Shown: in pieces, positions 1 to 6,704 of the stretch
How the letters are laid out: every line of letters starts with the position of its first letter
Numbering within the stretch: the stretch's first letter is position 1
Assembly: GCA_040758525.1 (NCBI GenBank)
Contig: JBFLVQ010000097.1
Span: 1 to 19,162 of the forward strand
Source: JBFLVQ01 sp040758525
GTDB lineage: Bacteria; Acidobacteriota; Blastocatellia; Chloracidobacteriales; JADJPF01
DNA: 19,162 bases
Reading direction: 5' to 3'
Translations under genes and position numbers: made by a program
The notes under the pieces: model-generated
The model's database searches: none
Told to the model about the DNA's origin: nothing
The model's input: the letters and a program-made list of their open reading frames with translations, nothing else

Positions 1-135
1 ATTGATAAAAGCTAGATAAAATTTTAATGCAGCACACTCACCAATACTAGCAGCCAAGCGAGTCTTTACTTGACCTAGCTCAGGCGCTTTGGCAAAGAGC
101 GCGAAAGCTGGGCCAAACTCTTTAGGAGTGCTCAC
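1..135 (-). CDS. TIGR04282/DUF2064-family glycosyltransferase, N-terminal fragment cut by the window edge
   Basis: Only the first 45 codons are present, read leftward off the window edge. A GTG start at 133-135 is supported by a perfect AAGGAGG Shine-Dalgarno (CCTCCTT at 142-148 on the plus strand) with a 6-base spacer. The peptide contains FALFAKAPELGQVKTRLAAS (residues 11-30), which matches the N-terminal signature of the TIGR04282/DUF2064 family: a hydrophobic strand, then FAKAP, G.VKTRL and a Gly/Ala-rich helix. These are nucleotide-diphospho-sugar transferase-like proteins; the KTRL segment lies in the presumed nucleotide-sugar binding loop. The start lies inside the last codons of purN, a 14-base overlap, so the two are probably translationally coupled. 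The acceptor and sugar are unknown. The family call is fairly secure from the motif, but the rest of the protein cannot be seen. Confidence 0.75.
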   Translation of the reverse strand, partial: MSTPKEFGPAFALFAKAPELGQVKTRLAASIGECAALKFYLAFIN

Positions 136-760
136 GCTTAGCCTCCTTAGCAACAGACTGGCAGACTACACTTCGGCCTGTAATGATGAAGTTACCATCT
201 AGTACCAATTGCACAGCCTGTGTATAGATTTTATGCTCTTCGACAAGAATACGCGCTGCTAGAGTATCAGCATCATCTTCATCATAAACCGGTACGGCTG
301 ATTGCAAAATAATCGGCCCACCATCGCAATCCTCATTAACAAAATGGACCGTACAACCAGATAATTTAACGCCATACTCGATCGCTTGACGCTGCGCATC
401 GATACCAGGGAAAGCAGGTAGTAGCGAAGGGTGAATATTAAGAATACTATTTGGAAAGGCTTCGATAAATTCACGTGAGAGTAATCGCATATAACCGGCC
501 AGACAGATCAGTGCGATCTCTCGTCGTTTCAGTTCGTCAATAATAAGCTTTTCATGAGCAGCACGAGTAAGACCCTGATGAGGAATAACGAGAACATCAC
601 AGTTGCGGGCACGTGCTAGTTCAATACCACCAGCATCAGCACGATTGCTAATTATCACGCCAACTTCGGCCTGTAGCCGACCAGTGTCAATAGCATCAAG
701 CAGCGCTAGCATATTTGAGCCACGCCCAGAAATTAGAATACCAATCTTTCGATTCTCCAT
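122..760 (-). CDS. purN: Phosphoribosylglycinamide formyltransferase (GART)
   Basis: This 212-residue protein is a folate-dependent GAR transformylase. It transfers a formyl group from 10-formyl-tetrahydrofolate to glycinamide ribonucleotide, step 3 of de novo purine synthesis, in the cytoplasm. The N-terminal phosphate-binding loop SGRGSN is at residues 11-16. The catalytic signature NIHPSLLP is at 108-115 (Asn108, His110), and the conserved Asp of DGGPI is Asp146. These match the Asn106/His108/Asp144 triad of the E. coli enzyme with a constant offset of two, so the active site looks complete. Length is normal for the family. The ATG lies 6 bases after the purM stop, and the gene's end overlaps the next reading frame by 14 bases, so an operon is very likely. 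About ten C-terminal residues beyond the usual end are rich in Lys and Glu and encode the next gene's ribosome binding site. Confidence 0.96.
   Translation of the reverse strand: MENRKIGILISGRGSNMLALLDAIDTGRLQAEVGVIISNRADAGGIELARARNCDVLVIPHQGLTRAAHEKLIIDELKRREIALICLAGYMRLLSREFIEAFPNSILNIHPSLLPAFPGIDAQRQAIEYGVKLSGCTVHFVNEDCDGGPIILQSAVPVYDEDDADTLAARILVEEHKIYTQAVQLVLDGNFIITGRSVVCQSVAKEAKREHS
142..148 (-). promoter_or_regulatory. Shine-Dalgarno of the truncated glycosyltransferase gene
   Basis: AAGGAGG on the minus strand lies 6 bases upstream of the GTG at 133-135. It sits within the last codons of purN. It decides the GTG start and implies independent or coupled initiation inside the purN end. 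Confidence 0.7.
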
Positions 761-766
761 AAACGA

Positions 767-1798
767 TCAGATCAAACGAACCTGGCGTGTGCCTGTTGCT
801 ATTCTTCCTATCTGATAAAAAGGTTCATTTAAGCGCTGGAAATGCTCGGTCACAGCAGCTAGATCTGTCGTAGAGATCGCCACCACCATACCTATTCCCA
901 TATTGAAGACTCTATACATCTGTGACTCATCAATATTGCCAAGTTGTTGCATTAGCGTAAAGACAGGCAGTACAGGCCAACTACCACGCGCTACCAGAGC
1001 TTCACAATTTTCTGGCAAGATACGGGGAATATTCTCTAAAAATCCCCCTCCAGTAAGATGCGCCAATCCTTTGATCAGACCACGATCAAGCAGCCCATCC
1101 AGAGCAGGTAGATAGTTACGATGTGGCTTTAATAGTTCCTCTGCCACAGTACAATGAAGCTCTTCAATAAAACTATCGGGTTGATACCCTTTCGTTTCAA
1201 AGAAGATCTTACGTGCTAGACTGTAACCATTGGTATGCAATCCTAATGCAGGCAGACCCAGGAGAAGATCCCCTGAGGCAATTCGCTCGCCAGTAATAAT
1301 TAGTTCACGATCCACTACACCTATGATAAAGCCAGCTACATCATATTCGCCACGTGCGTAAAAACCTGGCATCTCAGCGGTCTCACCACCGATCAAGGGA
1401 CAGCCAACTTCACCACAAGCACGCGCTAGACCCTCTACAATAGCGGCTACGGTAGTAGGTTCAAGTTCTCCCATAGCGATATAATCAAGAAAAAAGAGTG
1501 GTCTGGCGCCTTGTACAAGTATGTCATCTACACAATGTGCAACTAGATCGTAGCCAACTGTATTATGTATACCGGTCATAAATGCGATCTTAAGTTTAGT
1601 GCCAACACCATCCGTACTCGCTACCAGCACAGGCTCTTTGATAGAACGGAAATCGGCACGAAACATGGCGCCAAAACTACCAATTTCACTGAGTACTTGG
1701 GGATTAAAAGTGGCGCGGGCTAGCGCTTTGATACGCCGCTTTGCCTCATTGGCAGTATCTATATTGACACCAGCGCCTTCATAGGTCAGCTTCTCCAT
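767..1798 (-). CDS. purM: Phosphoribosylformylglycinamidine cyclo-ligase (AIR synthase)
   Basis: This 343-residue enzyme closes formylglycinamidine ribonucleotide to aminoimidazole ribonucleotide using ATP, step 5 of purine synthesis. Family motifs occur in order: STDGVGTKLK at residues 61-70, the HCVDDILVQGARPLFFLDY region at about 88-106, GGETAEMPG at 137-145, GLHTNGYSLAR at 186-196, and HLTGGGFLENIPRILP at about 247-262. Length matches the family (about 345 residues) and nothing appears missing. The ATG has a weak GAGGG ribosome binding site about 10 bases upstream. The gene lies 36 bases downstream of the DUF3006 gene and 6 bases upstream of purN on the same strand, so the three are probably co-transcribed. 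The purM-purN pairing is common in bacteria and supports both calls. Confidence 0.97.
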   Translation of the reverse strand: MEKLTYEGAGVNIDTANEAKRRIKALARATFNPQVLSEIGSFGAMFRADFRSIKEPVLVASTDGVGTKLKIAFMTGIHNTVGYDLVAHCVDDILVQGARPLFFLDYIAMGELEPTTVAAIVEGLARACGEVGCPLIGGETAEMPGFYARGEYDVAGFIIGVVDRELIITGERIASGDLLLGLPALGLHTNGYSLARKIFFETKGYQPDSFIEELHCTVAEELLKPHRNYLPALDGLLDRGLIKGLAHLTGGGFLENIPRILPENCEALVARGSWPVLPVFTLMQQLGNIDESQMYRVFNMGIGMVVAISTTDLAAVTEHFQRLNEPFYQIGRIATGTRQVRLI

Positions 1799-1834
1799 AG
1801 CTTTAATACCCTCAACCTTTGATAAAATTAAATA

Positions 1835-2077
1835 TCATAATTTGAACTTTTTCTTTGTCGGGTCAGCACTTTTCGTCAAGTCATCAAGCAGTTGCTTAAC
1901 CTGCTGTTCGGTAGCAGCACGGCTCTGCTGATCAAGTTGAAAGCTAATGTTTAAATGATCGCCAGCGCGTGCTCCTGCCGGTAAATAATCGAGCGGGACA
2001 TTAAAGCTGATAGCGTCGTTAGTCGCGTCAACCAATACCGCCCACTCCCCTTCGATACGATCTATTACGACCTTCAT
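1835..2077 (-). CDS. DUF3006 family small protein
   Basis: This 80-residue protein begins with MKVVIDRIEGEWAVLVD, the opening pattern of DUF3006 proteins (a DR.EG..AVL beta strand pair). It continues with LPAGARAGDHLNISF, the LP.GA..GD core of the family. The last 25 residues are a charged, Lys-rich tail ending in KKKFKL. DUF3006 proteins are small, probably beta-barrel proteins of unknown biochemical role, so no function is claimed. It appears to be the first gene of the minus-strand group that continues into purM and purN, with 36 bases between it and purM. The ribosome binding site is weak (GGAAT about 11 bases upstream). The family call rests on the N-terminal motif and the GD turn. Confidence 0.8.
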   Translation of the reverse strand: MKVVIDRIEGEWAVLVDATNDAISFNVPLDYLPAGARAGDHLNISFQLDQQSRAATEQQVKQLLDDLTKSADPTKKKFKL

Positions 2078-2198
2078 TATTTACTAATTCCAATAAAATA
2101 TTTAGAATGCTCTCGCAAGCGCAAGCCTACTATAACGTGAATGCGCACAAAAGCGTAATTGCCGAGAGAGGCTTTGCGCCCATAGCGTAGGAGGAATC
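2078..2198. promoter_or_regulatory. Divergent intergenic region between the purM group and the DUF4388/J-domain gene
   Basis: These 121 bases separate two divergently read genes and should hold both promoters. On the minus strand the best match I see is TTGCGC (2119-2124 complement), 18 bases, then TATTTT (2095-2100 complement), which is only moderate. On the plus strand TATAAC at 2131-2136 could be a -10, but there is no good -35. An imperfect inverted repeat, CTCTCGCAA at 2110-2118 and TTGCCGAGAG at 2159-2168, spans about 40 bases and could be an operator or a structured leader. AGGAGG at 2189-2194 is a strong ribosome binding site for the ATG at 2199. Confidence 0.4.
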
Positions 2199-4088
2199 AT
2201 GAGAGGGGATCTCACCAAAGACTGTTTGCCGGATGTAATTCGACGTATCTACCTAGACCGACGTTCTGGTAGTCTACGACTTACTCAAGATCACACCCGC
2301 AAAGAGATCTTTTTTGAGTTAGGGGCAATGGTTTTCGCCTCAAGCAATCGTAAAGAGGATCGTATAGGCGAAACCATGTTACGACATGGTACTCTTTCAA
2401 AAGACGACTTTGAAATGGTCCAATCACAAATGGGGCGTGGCAAAAGGTTCGGCAAGGTACTGCTTGATCTTAAACTTATTACTGAGCGCGATCTTATTGC
2501 CAATGTCACTTTTCAGGTACTTGATATTATCTATTCTTTGTTCAATTGGACACTCGGCCAATACCAATTTATTGAGATTGAGAAGTCTATCTCTGATGAT
2601 CTAAGGTTAGAACTTTCCACTGCCAGCATAATTCTTGAAGGTGTACGACGTATAGACGATTTTGATGTAATACAGCGTGGCTTAGGCGATCTCAATCGTC
2701 TGTTAGGACCATCAACCAATCCTTTACTACGCCTGCAATCACTGGCGCTTAAACCGCTTGAGCGGCAACTGATAGATATTGCTCGTGAACCAGTGGGACT
2801 ATTGAGGCTGCTAGTCTCTGTTAAAGCGCCGGCTGAATCGGTGCTGCGTTCACTCTACGGATTGTTGTCGGCAGGTATATTGGAACGCTTTAGTCCACCT
2901 GAGATCTCACGTGCTAGCGGCAAGTTTGTCGTGCCTGCTGCGGTTCGTCAGCAACTTGAGCAGGAAGAGCCTATTCCCATTGTTCCTACTACACATAAAA
3001 CTGGTTCACCAACTGATGAAGCCACACTACGCCAGCGTGTAGAATATATTAAATTACTGACGGAATCTAATGATCCATATTTATTGCTCGGTGTTACCAG
3101 AGATGTTACTAAAGAAGATCTATATGAGATCTATTGTAAACTTGCGCGTGAATTTCATCCAGATCGCTTCCTACATATGGAGAGAGAGTTACGTACTGAA
3201 GTGGATGCAATCTTTATTCAACTTAGGCAGAGCTATGAACTACTTCGTACTAGTTTGCAATCCAGTGCAATTCCCATTATTGCACCCATTACTGATCTTC
3301 CTATCACCTTATTGGAACAAGAGGAATCCGCGCCTAGTCTGCCTATTCCATTAACAACTGCAACTGAGACTATTGATGAGGTGCTATTTGAACCGTTAGA
3401 AGAGAGTGCTAATCTCAATGCTACTCAGCCACTCACACAAGATATCGTGATACCACCATTTGCCAATACAGTACCATTAACTGGCGAAGGCATTACTCGC
3501 GATCATCCTATCGTGAACATTACCCCGGTAGAAACACCTCGTGAACGGCGCACACTATTGCGGGATCACAAAGGTATTTCGCGGGATCATAAAGCGGTAG
3601 CCAAGGAATCTGGTAAACACACGGCCCTACCTGCACAACAGTCTGGCCATTTACCAGCAACCAGTTCGGCTAATCAGGTACAGGCAGAACAACTCTTCTT
3701 AGAGGGTCGTAGTCGTTTCCAAGCTAAAGATCTGATCAGTGCAATTCGTTGCTTGCGTGAAGCAGTACAACTGGATACTACACAAGCTCGCTATCGTCTA
3801 CTGCTTGGCCATATTCTCTCTAGCAATCAACGTTGGCATAAAGAAGCCGAAGAGCAGTTTCGGCGTGTCTTAGAGACGGATCCCTATAATGCCATGGCGC
3901 ATGTAGGTCTTGGCCAGCTCTACACTAAAGTTGGACTGATACGCCGTGCGGAAGGAGAATTTCGCGCCGCGTTAAAGCTTGATCCAGAAAATACGGTAGC
4001 ATTAAAAGGGCTACAAGGACTAAAAAGCAATGACCCTTCAACCACTTCCACAACAGGTTTTCTTGCCAAACTCTTCCCTAAGAAATAA
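2199..4088 (+). CDS. DUF4388 (PATAN-like) – J-domain – TPR fusion protein
   Basis: This 629-residue protein has no signal peptide or membrane segment, so it is probably cytoplasmic. Residues 1 to about 130 resemble DUF4388/PATAN: a GDL opening, then a GSLRL strand, KEIFFELGAMVFASS, and GKRFGKVLLDLKLI. Such modules occur in signalling and gliding-associated proteins. Residues about 292-352 form a J domain with an intact HPD at 320-322, so it should stimulate a DnaK-type Hsp70. A Pro/Ser/Thr-rich linker of about 140 residues follows, with RDH motifs at 434-436, 455-457 and 462-464. Residues about 494-600 form three TPR-like helical hairpins. The start is secured by AGGAGG 4 bases upstream. The gene is followed by its own terminator, so it is probably separate from the wall-gene group downstream. 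The architecture suggests an adaptor bringing Hsp70 to a protein partner; the partner is unknown. Confidence 0.82.
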   Translation: MRGDLTKDCLPDVIRRIYLDRRSGSLRLTQDHTRKEIFFELGAMVFASSNRKEDRIGETMLRHGTLSKDDFEMVQSQMGRGKRFGKVLLDLKLITERDLIANVTFQVLDIIYSLFNWTLGQYQFIEIEKSISDDLRLELSTASIILEGVRRIDDFDVIQRGLGDLNRLLGPSTNPLLRLQSLALKPLERQLIDIAREPVGLLRLLVSVKAPAESVLRSLYGLLSAGILERFSPPEISRASGKFVVPAAVRQQLEQEEPIPIVPTTHKTGSPTDEATLRQRVEYIKLLTESNDPYLLLGVTRDVTKEDLYEIYCKLAREFHPDRFLHMERELRTEVDAIFIQLRQSYELLRTSLQSSAIPIIAPITDLPITLLEQEESAPSLPIPLTTATETIDEVLFEPLEESANLNATQPLTQDIVIPPFANTVPLTGEGITRDHPIVNITPVETPRERRTLLRDHKGISRDHKAVAKESGKHTALPAQQSGHLPATSSANQVQAEQLFLEGRSRFQAKDLISAIRCLREAVQLDTTQARYRLLLGHILSSNQRWHKEAEEQFRRVLETDPYNAMAHVGLGQLYTKVGLIRRAEGEFRAALKLDPENTVALKGLQGLKSNDPSTTSTTGFLAKLFPKK

Positions 4089-4103
4089 CTACATTTAACC
4101 GTG

Positions 4104-4133
4104 GGCTGGCAAATAATAATTACCGGCCTTTTT
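4104..4133 (+). terminator. Rho-independent terminator after the J-domain gene
   Basis: GGCTGG at 4104-4109 pairs with CCGGCC at 4123-4128 (one G-U pair) around a 13-base A/T-rich loop, followed at once by TTTTT at 4129-4133. A flanking AACCGT (4097-4102) / ACGGTT (4134-4139) pair could extend the structure. It lies 15 bases past the stop codon and separates this gene from the FHA-PBP-RodA group. Confidence 0.7.
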
Positions 4134-4259
4134 ACGGTTCAACCTTTTCCTACTCTAAGAGCATCTTTTTAAAGCATCGTTCCTGGATAAGGAACAACTG
4201 AAGGTAAGCGAGCGTAAAAGGTGGAGAAGTCGAGAAAGTGTTAGAAATGGGAGTTAAGT
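4134..4259 (+). promoter_or_regulatory. Leader region of the FHA-PBP-RodA-phosphatase-kinase group, with a small hairpin
   Basis: This 126-base gap must hold the promoter of the downstream group if the terminator at 4104-4133 is efficient, but I see no convincing -35/-10 pair. A perfect 6-bp inverted repeat, GTTCCT (4179-4184) and AGGAAC (4190-4195) with a 5-base loop, lies mid-region and could be a leader hairpin or operator. GGGAG at 4249-4253 is the ribosome binding site for the TTG start at 4260. Confidence 0.35.
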
Positions 4260-4976
4260 TTGCGTCAACTATTAGCCAGATTAGGTGAGAAATTAGGCGA
4301 GCTGATCAATGAACAACAGCAAGCCACAGTACATTCAGCACTGGGCCGTCTGTTGCCAGTGCTGCAACAGAGCTTGAGTGATAATCTACGTAAAGATGAG
4401 ACCGGAATTAGTTATCTTGCCCCACATCGTTTACGTATTCTACTAGATTACGACACCTATTCACGATTAAATCAACAGAGTCTAATAAGATTAAAAAAAG
4501 AGCTTACCTTATTAGCCAAACAGTTTATTAATGATCGACGTTACAGATTGGCTAAACCTCTCTCACTTACCCTGACCTATGGTACCATAGCTAATCCTTT
4601 AGTGCGTGCCGATTTTGGTAATCAGATAGCGACACAATCCCTTACCACAACAGATAGTCTATCCTCTGTTTTTCGTTTGCATTCTCTCAATAGCAACTTG
4701 AAGCTTGATATCAAACTTAGCGATCTTAAAAAGAGTGGTGATCAGATCAGTATTGGTCGTGCCCGCGATAATAGTGTAGTACTCAATGATGAGAGCGTAT
4801 CAAAATTTCATGCCCGGTTAATATTAGATGAGCAGGGTCGCCTATTACTGGTCGATTGTGGCAGCACTAATGGAACATTCTTGAATGGCCTGATCGTGAG
4901 TCAGCATACAGAAGTTAAGTCGGGCGATCGGCTCGGCTTTGGTGATGTTGAGCTGCAATTGGAAGAAGCGGAATGA
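4260..4976 (+). CDS. FHA-domain protein with DUF3662-like N-terminus (FhaA-like)
   Basis: This 238-residue cytoplasmic protein probably reads phosphothreonine marks. Residues about 10-108 resemble DUF3662, the N-terminal domain of mycobacterial FhaA: a helical start, then LAPHRLRILLDYDTYSRL at 53-70, a long helix, and a final strand. Residues about 150-236 form an FHA domain: GRARDNSV with Gly166-Arg167, SVSKFHARL with Ser181 and His184, and DCGSTNGTFLNG at 199-210. All the usual phosphopeptide-contact positions are present. A Thr/Ser-rich segment (about 124-137) precedes the FHA domain. The reading frame has a stop at 4242-4244, so the only in-frame start is TTG at 4260, with GGGAG 6 bases upstream. 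An ATG at 4247 is out of frame. The end overlaps the next gene by 4 bases (ATGA). The family call is secure; the partner is inferred to be a substrate of the kinase encoded downstream. Confidence 0.85.
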   Translation: MRQLLARLGEKLGELINEQQQATVHSALGRLLPVLQQSLSDNLRKDETGISYLAPHRLRILLDYDTYSRLNQQSLIRLKKELTLLAKQFINDRRYRLAKPLSLTLTYGTIANPLVRADFGNQIATQSLTTTDSLSSVFRLHSLNSNLKLDIKLSDLKKSGDQISIGRARDNSVVLNDESVSKFHARLILDEQGRLLLVDCGSTNGTFLNGLIVSQHTEVKSGDRLGFGDVELQLEEAE

Positions 4977-6694
4977 TTATCCCTGCCATCTTAAGCGTAA
5001 TTTTCAGCTTTGGATTGATGGCACTAGCGACACTACTGCTCTATTCAGTTTTACGCGCTGGGCCTACTACCAAAGTCGATACAGACGAAGCTTATAGCGG
5101 TATTGCTACGGCCAGTCGCTGGCTGCATCGCTTACGTATCTTATTTATTCTCTTCTGCCTGGTAGTACTAGGATTTCATGCCTATTGGGCTTTGTGTGTT
5201 GATGGACCAATTCTGGTAGATGAAAATTATGTAAAGATACGTGATTCTCGTGACCAACGTAATCGGCGTATTCAGGAAGCAGGTTTGCGAGGTTGGGTCT
5301 TTGATCGTCATGACTCACCCGATTCTGCTCTGATACATTACCGAAATCTTGGTACTAAGATCGTGCGTGAGTATCCATTAGGTGAAACTGGTGCTCATTT
5401 GATTGGCTACAAGGATCTAGTGCGTGGTGAAGCAGGTATAGAGAAAGCTTATGATAAAGTATTAACAAGTCCATTGAGCGCTTATAATGCGCTTGTCTCA
5501 ACTGTGCCAGTTGGTAAGGATCTAGTAACAACAATAGATTCCCAATTGCAGCGTAGTGTCGCCGAGCAACTAGCAGGAAAACGTGGTGCAGTAGTTGTGC
5601 TTGATATAAAAACCGGCGGTATACTCGCGCTTGCCAGCAATCCTAATTTCTCTCCTAAAGAACTTTCTGATGAGCAGTATTGGCAGAAGATCAGCACTGA
5701 TGAGATCAACAAGCCACTAGTTAATCGTGCTACTGGTCAATACTATCTACCGGGTTCTTCATTCAAGACTGTAGTAGCGGCGGCGGCGCTTATTTATGGG
5801 TTAGACAAAGAGCATTTTGCTTGCCAAGCTGGTGGCTTTACTCCTCCAGGCAGTGAAAAAGCGATTGAAGATGATCAAAATAGTGTGCATGGACATATCG
5901 ATTTTGAGCGCGCCTTTGCTGTCTCTTGTAACCAATATTTTGCTCAACTAGGTCTTAAACTAGGTGCCGCACGATTGGCAGAAACTGCTAAGCTCTTTGG
6001 TATACATATTGACGAGTCTCCTGAAGAGGCTCGTAAGACACTAATAGACAATAAACTCTGGAATGCAGAAGGTAGTGATCTAGCGGCTGCTTTTGGCCCT
6101 AACCAGAGTCGTATGATGTTGAATACAAAAATTTATCGCTTTGATCTAGCTATTCAATCAATAGGTCAGGGCTATACCCAGATGACTCCTTTACAGATGG
6201 CGCTCATTGCTGCTGGAGTAGCAAACAATGGGCAAGTGATGCGACCAAAACTAGAACTCAATCGTGCTCCTAAGCCGCTCTCAACCGCGCTACCGCCACA
6301 AGTGCCTGCTAGACTACAACAATTAATGATCGGTGTAGTGAGATCTGGTACGGCGCGCGCAGCGTTTACTGGTAGTCCCATTACTGTAGGTGGTAAGACA
6401 GGTACGGCGCAAAGAGAAGTGATTGTTTATGACACTAAAACTGGTAAACCGCGCCTAATCACTGACACTAAAACTGGTAAACAGTATACAGCAACTAGAT
6501 TGAGTATCGATGCCTGGTTTATTGGGTTTGCTCCCGCTGAAAATCCACAGATCGCTTTTGCCGTCATTATTGAAGATGGTGGTCATGGCGGTGCCGTAGC
6601 CGCGCCTATTGCTCGCAATACTGTAGAAAAAGCGGCTCAGTTGGGACTGATTAATGCACATGCCAATAACACTAAGCAACCATTGGCAAATTAG
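4973..6694 (+). CDS. pbpA: Class B penicillin-binding protein (PbpA/FtsI-like transpeptidase)
   Basis: This 573-residue D,D-transpeptidase cross-links peptidoglycan, and family knowledge pairs it with a SEDS polymerase. There are two hydrophobic segments, residues about 3-28 and 54-75; the rest should be periplasmic. A short dimerisation-type region (about 90-165, with the GLRGWVFDR strand and the GEAGIEKAYD motif) precedes the transpeptidase domain. All catalytic motifs are present: SSFK at 262-265 (nucleophile Ser262, Lys265), SCN at 318-320 and KTG at 475-477. Compared with actinobacterial PbpA there is an extra N-terminal hydrophobic segment, and about 30 extra residues between KTGTAQ and DAWFIGFAP containing an 11-residue duplication (DTKTGK at 487 and 498). 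The ATG overlaps the preceding stop as ATGA, which implies translational coupling. RodA follows after a 10-base gap. Confidence 0.93.
   Translation: MIIPAILSVIFSFGLMALATLLLYSVLRAGPTTKVDTDEAYSGIATASRWLHRLRILFILFCLVVLGFHAYWALCVDGPILVDENYVKIRDSRDQRNRRIQEAGLRGWVFDRHDSPDSALIHYRNLGTKIVREYPLGETGAHLIGYKDLVRGEAGIEKAYDKVLTSPLSAYNALVSTVPVGKDLVTTIDSQLQRSVAEQLAGKRGAVVVLDIKTGGILALASNPNFSPKELSDEQYWQKISTDEINKPLVNRATGQYYLPGSSFKTVVAAAALIYGLDKEHFACQAGGFTPPGSEKAIEDDQNSVHGHIDFERAFAVSCNQYFAQLGLKLGAARLAETAKLFGIHIDESPEEARKTLIDNKLWNAEGSDLAAAFGPNQSRMMLNTKIYRFDLAIQSIGQGYTQMTPLQMALIAAGVANNGQVMRPKLELNRAPKPLSTALPPQVPARLQQLMIGVVRSGTARAAFTGSPITVGGKTGTAQREVIVYDTKTGKPRLITDTKTGKQYTATRLSIDAWFIGFAPAENPQIAFAVIIEDGGHGGAVAAPIARNTVEKAAQLGLINAHANNTKQPLAN
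6430..6482 (+). repeat. 33-base-period direct repeat inside the PBP gene
   Basis: An identical 20-base string (6430-6449) recurs at 6463-6482, an offset of 33 bases or 11 codons, so the repeat is in frame. It encodes DTKTGK twice (residues 487-492 and 498-503), just after the KTG motif. This looks like a recent in-frame duplication in a surface loop. Confidence 0.9.
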
Positions 6695-6704
6695 CAGGTA
6701 GAAG

